Positions 24,510 to 33,233 of a stretch of DNA of 57,834 nucleotides are shown piece after piece. The DNA lies in the NCBI GenBank assembly GCA_002336895.1, contig DDFC01000003.1:1-57834 (forward strand), written 5' to 3'. The stretch comes from Verrucomicrobiaceae bacterium UBA1938 (GTDB taxonomy: Bacteria; Verrucomicrobiota; Verrucomicrobiia; Verrucomicrobiales; Verrucomicrobiaceae). Position 1 is the stretch's first letter; each line of letters starts with the position of its first letter. The notes beneath the pieces were generated by a model. That model was not told the DNA's origin. It was given only the letters and a program-made list of their open reading frames with translations, and ran no database searches. Both the position numbers and the translations under genes were made by a program.

Positions 24510-26474
24510 CTAGCCCGGTGCCCGTCTGCCAAACTTCCGCTCCAGCTCTGAGGTGGAAATCTGCACCAGCGTGGGGCGCCCGTGAGGGCAGCAGTAGGGC
24601 ATTTCGCAGGCGAAGAGATCTTTGAGCAGGGCCTGCATCTCAGGGATGGAGAGGACGTCGTTGCTCTTCACCGAGGCGCGGCAGGCGATGGTGGCGATGG
24701 CATCCTCACTCAAGCGCAGGCTGGATGACTTGGAACTCAGGCTGCTGAGTTCTTCGATCACCTGATCCAGCCAGGCGGAAGGATCGTCTGTTTTCAGGAA
24801 GGAGGGCAGGGTCTCCACCTTGAAGATGTTCGGGCCAAAGGGCTCGATCTCGATGCCCAGCCGGTTGAGCGAGGTCAGGTTTTGTTTCAGCAGATCCGCA
24901 TCCCGTGGAGTCGTCTGCAGGGTGATCGGCATGAGCAGTCGCTGGCATGGGACACCTCCGGATTCGATGGCGCGGCGGAACTTTTCAAAGTTCACCCGCT
25001 CATGCGCAGCGTGCTGATCCATGAGCACCAGCCCCTCCTTGCTCTCCATCAGCACATAGAGTTTTTGCAGTACGCCGATGATGCGGAAATCCGGTGGAGC
25101 AGGGGATGCGGTGTCTTCTGCAGCCTGCCGGGGGGCTTCCTCAGCGTCCTCCTCATCCTGTTCTGGGGCGGTGGCCTGAGGCTCTGCCACCGGTTCGTCT
25201 GCTGTGGCTGCGGGCGCTGCCGGACGAGGCTGAACGGAAGGGGCGCTGCTGCGTGCGGCGGCTATCCTCTCCAGCACATCTGCCACGCGATGAGAGACTG
25301 CCGGCGTTTGGGCTGCCAGTGGTGTCTGAGGTCTTGCAGGGGCGATGTCGCGCAGCGGTGCTGATGAAGCTGCCACTGGCATGTCAAACTGCTCCTGTCG
25401 GGTGCTGGGCAGTGCGGGGCTGCTAGCTGTGGGATGCGGAACCGGCGCTGGGCGTGCCGGCGCGTGGCCAGTGGGCAGCTTGGCCGCCTTTTCAAGCGTA
25501 CTGCTCACACAGCGGGAGATGGCCTCGCGCACACTGTTGCCGTCGTGAAAGCGCACCTCCTTCTTGGCCGGGTGCACGTTCACATCAAAGGCATGCGCAT
25601 CCATTTGAATGAAGAGAAAAGTCACCGGATGCTGGCCTTTCATCAGCGCGGTGTGGTAGCCCTCCCGCAGGCCGTAGGAGATGCTGGCACTTTCAATGGG
25701 GCGACCGTTCAGATACGTGGTTTGCATCTGCCTGTTTGAGCGGCTCATGCCGGGACCACCGATGTAGCCGGAAATCGTAATGCCGTGCAGCGTTGTCTCT
25801 TCTACTTTCAGCAGGCGGGAGGCCAGTTCATCCCCAACCAATCCACGGATGCGCTCCAGCATGTCGCGCGTGGCAGGCAGGTGCAGCACCAGGTCGCCGT
25901 TGTGAGTCAGGGTGAAGGCCACCTGCGGATTCGCAATCGCGTGCAGCCGCAGCTGCTGCTCCACATGGGCAAATTCGGTGTTCTCAGTGCGTAGAAACTT
26001 GCGACGTGCCGGCACATTGAAAAACAACGAGCGTGCCTCCACCACCGTGCCGGGGGCTCCGCCGTGGTCACGCACAGCCACCATTTTTCCGCCGTTCACT
26101 TCGATCTCAGTCCCCACCAAGGCTGTTTTCTCCCGAGTGGCCATCCTGAAGCGCGACACGCTGGCGATGCTCGGCAGCGCCTCGCCGCGAAATCCAAAGG
26201 TGTGAATGGCCCCGAGGTCCTCCTTGGTCCGGATCTTGCTTGTAGCGTGGCGCTCCAGGCACAGCATGGCGTCCTCCCGGTCCATTCCAGAACCATCATC
26301 CACAATGCGAATCATCGCGATGCCGCCGCGCTGGGCATGCACCTCGATATGGTGGGAACCGGCGTCCAAGCTGTTTTCCACCAGTTCCCGCACCAAGGCG
26401 GCCGGGCGCTCCACGACCTCTCCTGCCGCCACCTGGCTGGCGAGTGCGTCTGGAAGAATGCGTATTTTGGCCAT
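24510..26474 (-). CDS. mutL: DNA mismatch repair protein MutL (endonuclease type)
   Basis: A 654-residue MutL. The N-terminal GHKL ATPase has ELVENSLDAGSHHIEVH, DDGSGM and TFGFRGEALPSIASVS. A Pro/Ala-rich linker spans about 335-450. The C-terminal domain holds the metal-dependent nicking site of MutH-less mismatch repair: DQHAAHERVNFE (the DQHA-x2-E-x4-E motif), then ACRASVKSND and CPHGRP. MutL couples MutS mismatch recognition to strand incision. It is divergent from the IscA-like gene, with 136 bp between the starts, and ends about 80 bp from the DUF1501 gene. Confidence 0.96.
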   Translation of the reverse strand: MAKIRILPDALASQVAAGEVVERPAALVRELVENSLDAGSHHIEVHAQRGGIAMIRIVDDGSGMDREDAMLCLERHATSKIRTKEDLGAIHTFGFRGEALPSIASVSRFRMATREKTALVGTEIEVNGGKMVAVRDHGGAPGTVVEARSLFFNVPARRKFLRTENTEFAHVEQQLRLHAIANPQVAFTLTHNGDLVLHLPATRDMLERIRGLVGDELASRLLKVEETTLHGITISGYIGGPGMSRSNRQMQTTYLNGRPIESASISYGLREGYHTALMKGQHPVTFLFIQMDAHAFDVNVHPAKKEVRFHDGNSVREAISRCVSSTLEKAAKLPTGHAPARPAPVPHPTASSPALPSTRQEQFDMPVAASSAPLRDIAPARPQTPLAAQTPAVSHRVADVLERIAAARSSAPSVQPRPAAPAATADEPVAEPQATAPEQDEEDAEEAPRQAAEDTASPAPPDFRIIGVLQKLYVLMESKEGLVLMDQHAAHERVNFEKFRRAIESGGVPCQRLLMPITLQTTPRDADLLKQNLTSLNRLGIEIEPFGPNIFKVETLPSFLKTDDPSAWLDQVIEELSSLSSKSSSLRLSEDAIATIACRASVKSNDVLSIPEMQALLKDLFACEMPYCCPHGRPTLVQISTSELERKFGRRAPG

Positions 26475-26610
26475 GAAATTGGATAAAGTGTATGGCGGGG
26501 AGCGTAGCCTCTCCAGTCATACAAGATTGTTACCTTGGACGCCTGATGGGGATTTGCAATCTCCGTGCTTCTCGGCCATCTGGCTGCTGCTCCCTTTTGT
26601 TCTGCCTCGC

Positions 26611-26949
26611 ATGATTTCCCTGACCTCCAGCGCCATCGACCATCTGAAGTCCCTCATCGCCGAAAAACAGGCCGCCCCGGGCACCGGGCTGCGCCTCAGT
26701 GTGGAGAAAGGGGGCTGCGCTGGCTTTCAGTATGTGATGGCTTTGGACCATTCCAAGGAAGGAGATGCCGTGTACGAGCAGGAAGGGGTCTCTGTCATCA
26801 TCGGTCCGGACAGTCTCAGCTACCTGCGCGGCTGCGAAATCGATTACGTGGACTCACTGGCGGATTCCGGGTTTAAGCTCAACAATCCCAATGCTGCCAG
26901 GAGTTGTGGCTGTGGCACCTCCTTTGAACCTCAGCCCACGGAAAACTAA
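26611..26949 (+). CDS. Iron-sulfur cluster assembly/carrier protein (IscA/ErpA/HesB family)
   Basis: A 112-residue A-type carrier. The three cluster-ligating cysteines are in place: Cys36 in KGGCAGFQY, and Cys99 and Cys101 in ARSCGCGTSF. The size is typical. These proteins hold an iron-sulfur cluster and pass it to target apoproteins. The start is the ATG at 26611; a much longer in-frame extension upstream runs antisense to mutL and is not credible. No isc or suf genes are nearby. Confidence 0.92.
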   Translation: MISLTSSAIDHLKSLIAEKQAAPGTGLRLSVEKGGCAGFQYVMALDHSKEGDAVYEQEGVSVIIGPDSLSYLRGCEIDYVDSLADSGFKLNNPNAARSCGCGTSFEPQPTEN

Positions 26950-27048
26950 GCCTTGGATTATTTGACCAAGCCAAAGCAATTGAAGCAAAGTATCTGCCAA
27001 CTTATTCACAAAAATTCCTTTTCAAAATCCGTCAATATTGTAGAATTT

Positions 27049-27062
27049 GAACACATCTGTTC
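27049..27062. promoter_or_regulatory. Palindrome GAACA-N4-TGTTC, possible operator
   Basis: A perfect 5-bp inverted repeat with a 4-bp spacer, in an AT-rich gap 30 bp before the start of the gene at 27093, where a promoter would be expected. The half-sites are in the opposite order from the TGTTC-N4-GAACA type I recall as the verrucomicrobial LexA box, so it is not simply that box. The factor is unknown. Confidence 0.4.
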
Positions 27063-27092
27063 TATAGAAACTAAAATTTTCGCAATTTTGTT

Positions 27093-27887
27093 ATGCAAAT
27101 CCGATTTTTGAGCGACGGCAACGAATACCGCTCCTACGGCGGCGGCAGTTTTTCCAAGAAGAAAGACTCCGGCGGTATCTTTTGGTGGACCATTCTCATC
27201 ACGCTGCTGATGGGGTTCGCCACTTTCTGCTGGTTCTTCAGCATCATGGTGTTTGCTCACCCTGAAAAACCATTTAACTACCGCGTGCTGTCGCGCTTCG
27301 ACAAGCTCGACCCGCTGCGCAAGTTCACCAACTACACTGTGCCTCAGGGCAAGTTCCTTCCTGCACGTGATCTGCTTGCCGAGTTCTATTCTTTCAACCG
27401 TGAGCAGCTCGCGGTGAAGAATGATCTCCTCAAGCGCTCCTACATTCGCAACTACAAGCAGGAGCAGCCACTGTATGTGAAAGGCAGCTTTCAGGTGATC
27501 AACGCACGGCCTCTCACCGCCACAGACGTGATCACCGAAGGCTGGGTGGTGCGTGCACGCTCTGCTGACATCGAAGACGTGGACATCGAGATCGTGCTGC
27601 CTGGCAACAAGGACAAGGCTGATCCGTATCAGGCTGGCGACACGCTGGTGCTGGATCAGAAGAGCACCTTCGCAGCAGCGCTGCATGTGCAGAAGTTTGA
27701 TCAGGAGCGCGTCTGCATCACGCTGATGCCTCTGGCCTATCAGGGATTTGTCACCAAAGACGGCAAGCAGTTCAAAATGACACCGCCTGCCAAGCTCAAC
27801 ATGGACGCCTACTGGCCGCTCACGCGCGATCCGGGTGCCGCTGTTCTTGAGAGCAGCTCTGACAAAGTGGTTTCCAAGCAGGGTTGA
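27093..27887 (+). CDS. Single-pass membrane protein of unknown function
   Basis: A 264-residue protein I do not recognise. A polar, Gly/Ser/Lys-rich N-terminus (residues 1-27) is followed by one clear TM helix at about 28-52 (FWWTILITLLMGFATFCWFF). A soluble domain of about 210 residues, probably periplasmic, contains YFxVLSRFDKLDPL-like and mixed alpha/beta sequence; no enzyme motif is visible. It has its own upstream gap of 143 bp with an AT-rich promoter-like region and a palindrome, and is followed by a strong terminator, so it is probably a single-gene transcript. Confidence 0.78.
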   Translation: MQIRFLSDGNEYRSYGGGSFSKKKDSGGIFWWTILITLLMGFATFCWFFSIMVFAHPEKPFNYRVLSRFDKLDPLRKFTNYTVPQGKFLPARDLLAEFYSFNREQLAVKNDLLKRSYIRNYKQEQPLYVKGSFQVINARPLTATDVITEGWVVRARSADIEDVDIEIVLPGNKDKADPYQAGDTLVLDQKSTFAAALHVQKFDQERVCITLMPLAYQGFVTKDGKQFKMTPPAKLNMDAYWPLTRDPGAAVLESSSDKVVSKQG

Positions 27888-27912
27888 TCAGGTTTGAGAG
27901 ATTTTTTTTGAA

Positions 27913-27941
27913 GCGGGAGGTGATGCCTCCCGCTTTTTTTT
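27913..27941 (+). terminator. Intrinsic terminator
   Basis: An 8-bp GC-rich stem (GCGGGAGG with CCTCCCGC) closes a 5-base loop and runs straight into eight T residues. It lies 25 bp after the stop of the membrane-protein gene at 27093-27887. Confidence 0.92.
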
Positions 27942-28176
27942 GCATGTTTGTCGCAGTTGATGAATCGGAATTTAGCTGGGGCATGTCGGAATGCCTGCAT
28001 ACCCGCAAAGATGGGGGTGAGTGGGTTCGAAAAATTCAGCACGCTGAAATCGTGAAATGGGTGATGCGGTGTCAAGCCGCCAAATCATGATGCCTGCGTC
28101 ATCTCTTGAGCGGGGGGCGTGCATTTCCAGCCGCTCGTTCCTTGCATCCGTTCAGGTTCACGCCATTAGCAAAGGC

Positions 28177-29289
28177 ATGTCCGCTGATTACACCCCCGCC
28201 ACCATCGCCGACGTACGGCGCTTGCGTGACACCCTGGACCAGCAGGGAAAAAAGCTGGTCTTCACCAACGGCTGCTTCGATCTGCTGCATGCCGGGCATG
28301 TGCGTTATCTCGAGCAGGCGCGTGCCCTCGGTGATGCCATGGTGGTGGCGCTGAACTCCGATGACTCTGTGCGCCAGCTCAAAGGGCCTGACCGCCCTCT
28401 TAACTCCGAAAATGACCGCGCTGAAGTGATGGCTGCACTGCGTGCCGTGGATGCCGTTGTGGTGTTTGGTGATGAACGCGCCACCTCGCTGATTGAGGCG
28501 ATTCAGCCGCACGTGTATGCCAAAGGCGGTGATTACACAGTGGAGTCTTTGAACCGTGAAGAACGAGATGCTTTGGAGAAGGTGGGGGCGGAGATCCGCA
28601 TTCTTCCGCTGGTGCCAGGGCGGTCCACTACGCGCACCATCAACAAGATGACGGCGGGCGATGCCTCTGCAGCAGATGATGACAGTCTTCGGATTGCAGT
28701 TCTGGGCTCCGGCGCGGGTTCCAATCTCAGTGCAATTGTGGCCGCCATCGCGGCTGGCAAGCTGCGCGCAAAGATTGTGGCGGCCATCACCGATCAGGCA
28801 GACTCTGGATTTCGACAGATCGCACGTGATGCGGGAGTGCCCGCATTGTATGTGGATGGCGGTGCCAATCCGCGCCGTCTCAGTGATGCTGCGCAGAAGG
28901 AGATATTCGAGCATCTGGAGCGCGCACGTGCGGACGTGGTCGTGCTGGCTGGATTCATGCGCATTCTCAAGGAGCCTGTGATCAGCGGCTATTCAGGACG
29001 GATTGTAAATGTTCATCCCTCTCTGCTGCCAAAGCACAAAGGTGCCAATGCGCCGCAAATGGCCATAGACGAAGGTGAGTTGGAAAGCGGCTGCACCGTG
29101 CATCTTGTGACCGCAGAGATCGATGCCGGGCGCATTCTGGCGCAGGCAAAGGTGCCTGTGCGCATCGGTGACACCGCCGGGAAGCTGCATGCACGCATCA
29201 AGGTGGAAGAGCACAAGCTGCTGCCTCAGGTGCTCAATGAATGGCGTGAGCGCGGGCTGCCCGTGCGTGGAGGGAAGGCTGCATCATGA
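28177..29289 (+). CDS. Fused heptose-1-phosphate adenylyltransferase (RfaE2) and phosphoribosylglycinamide formyltransferase (PurN)
   Basis: One 370-residue protein with two enzyme domains. Residues 1-160 match RfaE2/HldE-C, which makes ADP-D-glycero-beta-D-manno-heptose for lipopolysaccharide: FTNGCFDLLHAGHVRYL holds the nucleotidyltransferase HxGH (38-41), and GRSTTRTI (149-156) is the family's C-terminal motif. Residues 171-360 match PurN, which formylates GAR in purine synthesis: LGSGAGSNL, then NVHPSLLP with Asn278 and His280, and AEIDAG with Asp316, the three catalytic residues. A 15-residue Ala/Asp-rich linker (GDASAADDD) joins them. No stop or frameshift separates the halves. I chose the ATG at 28177 since the frame upstream lacks coding character. 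Its stop overlaps the helicase start (ATGA). Confidence 0.93.
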   Translation: MSADYTPATIADVRRLRDTLDQQGKKLVFTNGCFDLLHAGHVRYLEQARALGDAMVVALNSDDSVRQLKGPDRPLNSENDRAEVMAALRAVDAVVVFGDERATSLIEAIQPHVYAKGGDYTVESLNREERDALEKVGAEIRILPLVPGRSTTRTINKMTAGDASAADDDSLRIAVLGSGAGSNLSAIVAAIAAGKLRAKIVAAITDQADSGFRQIARDAGVPALYVDGGANPRRLSDAAQKEIFEHLERARADVVVLAGFMRILKEPVISGYSGRIVNVHPSLLPKHKGANAPQMAIDEGELESGCTVHLVTAEIDAGRILAQAKVPVRIGDTAGKLHARIKVEEHKLLPQVLNEWRERGLPVRGGKAAS

Positions 29290-31298
29290 GCGGATTCACC
29301 GGAACTCTCAACGCCCAGCAGCGCGAGGCTGCCACACACATTCACGGCCCGCTGCTTATCCTGGCAGGCGCAGGCACTGGCAAGACGCGCGTGCTCACCG
29401 CCCGCATCAGCTACATGGTGAATGAAGGCATCAACCCGAAGAACATTCTTTCGGTGACCTTCACCAACAAAGCCGCCAATGAAATGCGCGAGCGTATCAA
29501 AGGCATGGTGCGTGATGGCCTCGGCAAAAAAGTCGTGGTGGGCACCTTCCATGCCTTTTGCGTCCGCCTGCTGCGCGAGTTTGCAGAACATGTAGGCTAC
29601 AAAAATAACTTTGCCATCTACAGCCAGGGGGAGCAGGAGACTCTGATCAAGCGAGTGCTGCAGACCCTGCTGGTCAAAGACGAGACGCTGGATCCCAGCA
29701 TGGCCCTCATGCGCATCAGCAAGGCCAAGAACGCGGGTGAAGGGCTTGGAGATCCCAAGGAAAACCTCGATGCCGCCGTGATGGAGAAGTACATGGACGA
29801 GATGCGCGGGCTGAACGTCATGGATTTCGATGACCTCATCATCCTGGGAGTGAAGCTGCTCGAAGAAAACGCGCAGGTGCGCGCCACGGTGCAGAGCCGC
29901 CACCACTATGTGATGGTGGATGAGTTCCAGGACACCAACTCCCTCCAGATGCGCCTCCTTCGCGCCTTGGTGCCTGCGCCTTACAATGTGTGCGTGGTGG
30001 GAGATGACGACCAGTCCATCTATGGCTGGCGTGGTGCTGAGATCACCAACATCACACAGTTTGAGGATTTCTTCCCCAACCCACATGTGGTGAAGCTGGA
30101 GGAGAACTACCGCAGCACCACTCCCATCCTGCACACGGCCAACAGCCTCATTAAAAACAACGCGGGTCGGCGCCCCAAATCCCTCTGGAGCCGCAACCAC
30201 GGCAGCGACCTCGTCCGTCTTATCGTCACCGAGGATGAAAAGGAGGAGGCGGACATGATCGCCAAGGAGGTGGAGACCGCTCATTTTGCCAACAAACAGT
30301 CCCTGGAGGACTTTGCAGTGCTCTTCCGCACCAATGAGCAGTCGCGTGTGCTGGAGCAGGCCTTCCGCCAGCGTCGCATCACCTACCGCGTGGTGGGGGC
30401 ACGCAGCTTCTTTGACCGCCGGGAGGTGAAGGATCTCGTCAGCTACCTCAGCGTGCTGCACAATCCGCATGATGACATGGCGCTGCTGCGCGTGCTGAAC
30501 ACCCCCACACGTGGCATCGGCAGCGCCACCGCCGAGCTGGCGCGTGAGCGCAGCATGGAGAAACACCACAGCATCTGGGTGGCCTTGTGCGATGAGGACT
30601 TTCTGCGCCAGATCCCTGAAAAGGGGCGTAATGCCATCCGCAACTTTACCGCGCTCATCACCAAGTATTCGGGGCCTGCCAACACTCCTGGCACGCAGCT
30701 TGTGGACATGACGCAGGCTCTGATCCTCGAGGTCGGCTACATGGATTATCTCAAAAAAGCCGCCAAGGAGCCGGATGATTTCACGGGCTGGGAAAACGGC
30801 GTCAATGAGCTGCTCAAAAGCATGGCCAACCACGCGGAACGTGATCGCGCCAGCGGCCTGGCCGGTTTCCTGGACGAGGTGTGTCTCAATGATGATCGCG
30901 AGGAAAAAGACGACATCGAAAAGAAAAAGGGCGTGTGCCTGATCACCATGCATGCGTCAAAAGGACTCGAGTTTCCCGTCGTCTTTCTGCCTGGCATGGA
31001 GCAGGGCATCCTGCCGCACAAACGCAGCTTTGACGAAGGTCGTGTGGATGAGGAGCGCCGCCTTTTTTACGTGGGCATCACCCGCGCCAAGCAGAAGCTC
31101 ACGATCAGCCACACGCGCATTCGCATGAAGTGGGGCAAGAAGCAGACCAGTGCCCCGAGCACCTTCCTCAAGGAGCTGGACCGCAAGTATATCGAGGAGC
31201 TCGACTACAGCCGCCACATGAACGAAACCACGACCCAGGAGGAAAATACAAACTTCTTCTCCGGTCTGCGCGCCATGCTCGCGGAGCCGCAGCAGTAA
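29286..31298 (+). CDS. ATP-dependent DNA helicase, UvrD/PcrA/Rep family
   Basis: A 670-residue superfamily 1A helicase. The Q motif region is LNAQQREAA, Walker A is AGAGTGKT (27-34), and the DEFQDTN Walker B follows. Motif III is DDDQSIYGWRGAE, then YRSTTPIL, motif V TMHASKGLEFPVVFLPG, and motif VI EERRLFYVGITRAKQ. It unwinds DNA 3'-5' in repair and replication restart. The C-terminus is short for UvrD (about 720 residues in E. coli), closer to Rep in size. It overlaps the upstream fusion gene by four bases and precedes tgt by 28 bp. Confidence 0.95.
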   Translation: MSGFTGTLNAQQREAATHIHGPLLILAGAGTGKTRVLTARISYMVNEGINPKNILSVTFTNKAANEMRERIKGMVRDGLGKKVVVGTFHAFCVRLLREFAEHVGYKNNFAIYSQGEQETLIKRVLQTLLVKDETLDPSMALMRISKAKNAGEGLGDPKENLDAAVMEKYMDEMRGLNVMDFDDLIILGVKLLEENAQVRATVQSRHHYVMVDEFQDTNSLQMRLLRALVPAPYNVCVVGDDDQSIYGWRGAEITNITQFEDFFPNPHVVKLEENYRSTTPILHTANSLIKNNAGRRPKSLWSRNHGSDLVRLIVTEDEKEEADMIAKEVETAHFANKQSLEDFAVLFRTNEQSRVLEQAFRQRRITYRVVGARSFFDRREVKDLVSYLSVLHNPHDDMALLRVLNTPTRGIGSATAELARERSMEKHHSIWVALCDEDFLRQIPEKGRNAIRNFTALITKYSGPANTPGTQLVDMTQALILEVGYMDYLKKAAKEPDDFTGWENGVNELLKSMANHAERDRASGLAGFLDEVCLNDDREEKDDIEKKKGVCLITMHASKGLEFPVVFLPGMEQGILPHKRSFDEGRVDEERRLFYVGITRAKQKLTISHTRIRMKWGKKQTSAPSTFLKELDRKYIEELDYSRHMNETTTQEENTNFFSGLRAMLAEPQQ

Positions 31299-31326
31299 AC
31301 ACCGGCTCTGTGCCGCTCAGCGCTTC

Positions 31327-32958
31327 ATGTTGCCCTCTCGTCTCCAGTTTCAGCTCGATGCCCAGGCATCCGGATCGCGTGCCCGAGCCACCACTTTTCA
31401 CACCCTGCATGGCACCATCCGCTCGCCGCTTTTCATGCCGGTGGGCACGCAGGCCACGGTGAAGGCGCAGACGCAGGAGACTCTGCATGCCTCCGGCTCG
31501 CAGATCCTGCTGGCAAACACCTACCACCTGCTGCTTCGCCCCGGTCCGGATGTTTTCTCCAAACTCGGCGGCATTCATAAGTTCATGAAGTGGCCCGGCT
31601 CCGTTCTCACAGACTCCGGTGGCTATCAGATCTTTTCGCTGCCGCATTCACGTGAAATGACAGAGAAGGGGGCGGTCTTCCAGAGTTACGTGGATGGTCA
31701 GCGCATCCTCCTGAGTCCTGAGCTCAGCATTCAAACCCAGCGTGCCATAGGCAGCGATATCATGATGGTGCTGGACCAGTGCATCCCTTCCACGGCAGAT
31801 GAAAAGGCGGCACGTGCCGCGCTGCAGATCACCCAGCGCTGGGCGGTGCGCAGTCTAGCGGCACGGGAGGACTCTCTGCAGTCCATGTTTGGCATCGTTC
31901 AGGGGGCGTTGTATCAGCAGCTCCGCCGCGAGAGCGCCGAGGGGCTCATGCAGCTCGACTTTGACGGCTTTGCCATCGGTGGCCTGGCCGTGGGTGAGGA
32001 GAAAAACGAACGCGAGGACGTGTGCGAGCTCACAGCTGCTCTGCTGCCCGCGGACCGGCCGCGCTATCTCATGGGCGTGGGCACGCCGCTGGACGTCCTG
32101 GAGGCCGTGCATCGTGGGGTGGACATGTTTGACTGCATCATCCCCACGCAGGTGGCCAAGAGAGGCACCGCTTTTACGTCTCGGGGTATCGTGGAACTGC
32201 GCCGCTCTGTTTACAAATTCAGCGAAGCCCCCCTCGATCCAGCCTGCACCTGCCCGGTGTGCGCCACGCACACACGGGCCTATCTGCACCATCTGACGAA
32301 AACACAGGAGCCTCTGGGCTGGACGCTGGTGGGCCAGCACAACATCCACTTCTACCACCAGTTCATGCGTGAGGTGCGCCAGAGCATTCTGGAGGATCGC
32401 TTCCTGCAGCTCTACCATAAGTGGCGCGAGATCCTGCCTGTGGAGGACATTGACCACCCCGTCACGCACCCAAAGCGCACCTCCGTCAAAGTGGAGCAGG
32501 TGGGCGAATACGAACTCTGCGGTGATCCGGCAGCGATTCGCCAAAGCACCTCTGGTCGCGTGGTGCGCACCATTCCGCAGCTCGATACCTCTTCCGAGTC
32601 TCAAATCATTCAGCACCTGCGCCAGCCTGCCGACTCACCACCGCTCGTCGTGTGGGACATCCATCTGGACGCCGCAGCCAGTGCCCTCGCTGTCATTCTC
32701 CTCTACGAAGCCGAGGCCGCCAAAGGGCCCGTACGCCCGCTGCATCTCGTCAGTTTCAGCGATGACTCGGCCCCTCTCCGCCTGGCCCTGCACCACAAAC
32801 GCCACTTTCCCTATCTCCGTCACGGTGCTGCGGATACACTTATCCGCCGAGATGTCTGGGAGTCCCGCTACTGTCCTGGCCTGAAGTGGACCCTGGTGCA
32901 CGGTACGCCTGCTGATGCTGAGCTTCCGCCCGCTGACATTGTGTTGCAGCAGGACTGA
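31327..32958 (+). CDS. tgt: tRNA-guanine(34) transglycosylase with an appended MnmC-like, apparently degenerate, C-terminal domain
   Basis: A 543-residue protein; bacterial Tgt is usually about 375. Residues 1-375 are a complete Tgt, which swaps G34 for preQ1 in tRNA: Asp96 (LTDSGGYQ), Asp150 and Cys152 (VLDQCIPS), GGLAVGE, the nucleophile Asp269 (MFDC), and zinc ligands Cys307, Cys309, Cys312 and His338 with the family's exact spacing. Residues about 386-543 resemble the start of MnmC/DUF752 tRNA methyltransferases (VVWDIHLDAAASALAV, then VRPLHLVSF and FPYLRHGA). The SAM-binding glycines of motif I, expected as D-x-G-x-G, are His446 and Asp448 here, and the domain ends where the catalytic half should begin. 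So the extension is probably non-catalytic; it might help bind tRNA. Confidence 0.9.
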   Translation: MLPSRLQFQLDAQASGSRARATTFHTLHGTIRSPLFMPVGTQATVKAQTQETLHASGSQILLANTYHLLLRPGPDVFSKLGGIHKFMKWPGSVLTDSGGYQIFSLPHSREMTEKGAVFQSYVDGQRILLSPELSIQTQRAIGSDIMMVLDQCIPSTADEKAARAALQITQRWAVRSLAAREDSLQSMFGIVQGALYQQLRRESAEGLMQLDFDGFAIGGLAVGEEKNEREDVCELTAALLPADRPRYLMGVGTPLDVLEAVHRGVDMFDCIIPTQVAKRGTAFTSRGIVELRRSVYKFSEAPLDPACTCPVCATHTRAYLHHLTKTQEPLGWTLVGQHNIHFYHQFMREVRQSILEDRFLQLYHKWREILPVEDIDHPVTHPKRTSVKVEQVGEYELCGDPAAIRQSTSGRVVRTIPQLDTSSESQIIQHLRQPADSPPLVVWDIHLDAAASALAVILLYEAEAAKGPVRPLHLVSFSDDSAPLRLALHHKRHFPYLRHGAADTLIRRDVWESRYCPGLKWTLVHGTPADAELPPADIVLQQD

Positions 32959-32972
32959 ACAAAATTGGGCTG

Positions 32973-33233
32973 CTACGTCTTCTCCACATCAATATCATGC
33001 GTCTTGGGCGCGGGCTTTTCTCCCGCATCCTTGCGCTTGAACAGATGACCCAAGTCCACGCCGAAGTAGGCCAGGCAGTTGATCAGCAGAGCCGTTGCCG
33101 CTGCCTCGTCCAGATTGCCAAAGATGGGCGTGTTGTCTGGAATGACCTCCACAATGCCAAAGCCTATGTTCAGCAGGTAAAGGGCGGAAACGATGCCCGA
33201 GCCGAGCACCACCAGATCGCGGATCAGTTTCAT
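32973..33233 (-). CDS. Small YkvA/DUF1232-like membrane protein
   Basis: An 86-residue protein from the ATG at 33233; a longer frame to 33362 is possible but the added part looks random. A hydrophobic stretch (VVLGSGIVSALYLLNIGFG) leads into IVEVIPDNTPIFGNLDEAAA, close to the IDLIPDxIPVxGxLDD core of DUF1232, followed by a second hydrophobic segment and a charged Lys/Asp-rich tail. The function is unknown. It converges on tgt, with 14 bp between the stops. Confidence 0.65.
   Translation of the reverse strand: MKLIRDLVVLGSGIVSALYLLNIGFGIVEVIPDNTPIFGNLDEAAATALLINCLAYFGVDLGHLFKRKDAGEKPAPKTHDIDVEKT

Noticed and set aside
27049..27062. Reading the palindrome as a standard LexA box
   Set aside because: Half-sites are in the opposite order to the verrucomicrobial box I recall (TGTTC-N4-GAACA), and it does not match the Gram-positive (GAAC-N4-GTTC) or E. 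coli (CTGT-N8-ACAG) form.
28021..28050. GGTTCGAA resembling a tRNA T-loop
   Set aside because: No acceptor, D or anticodon stem can be built around it.
28057..28176. 40-codon N-terminal extension of the RfaE2-PurN fusion
   Set aside because: Cys/Ser/Arg-rich, lies in the post-terminator gap, and the family starts at the ATG at 28177.
29226..30953. 575-codon minus-strand frame opposite the helicase
   Set aside because: The opposite strand encodes all helicase motifs; this frame is His/Val-rich with no domain.
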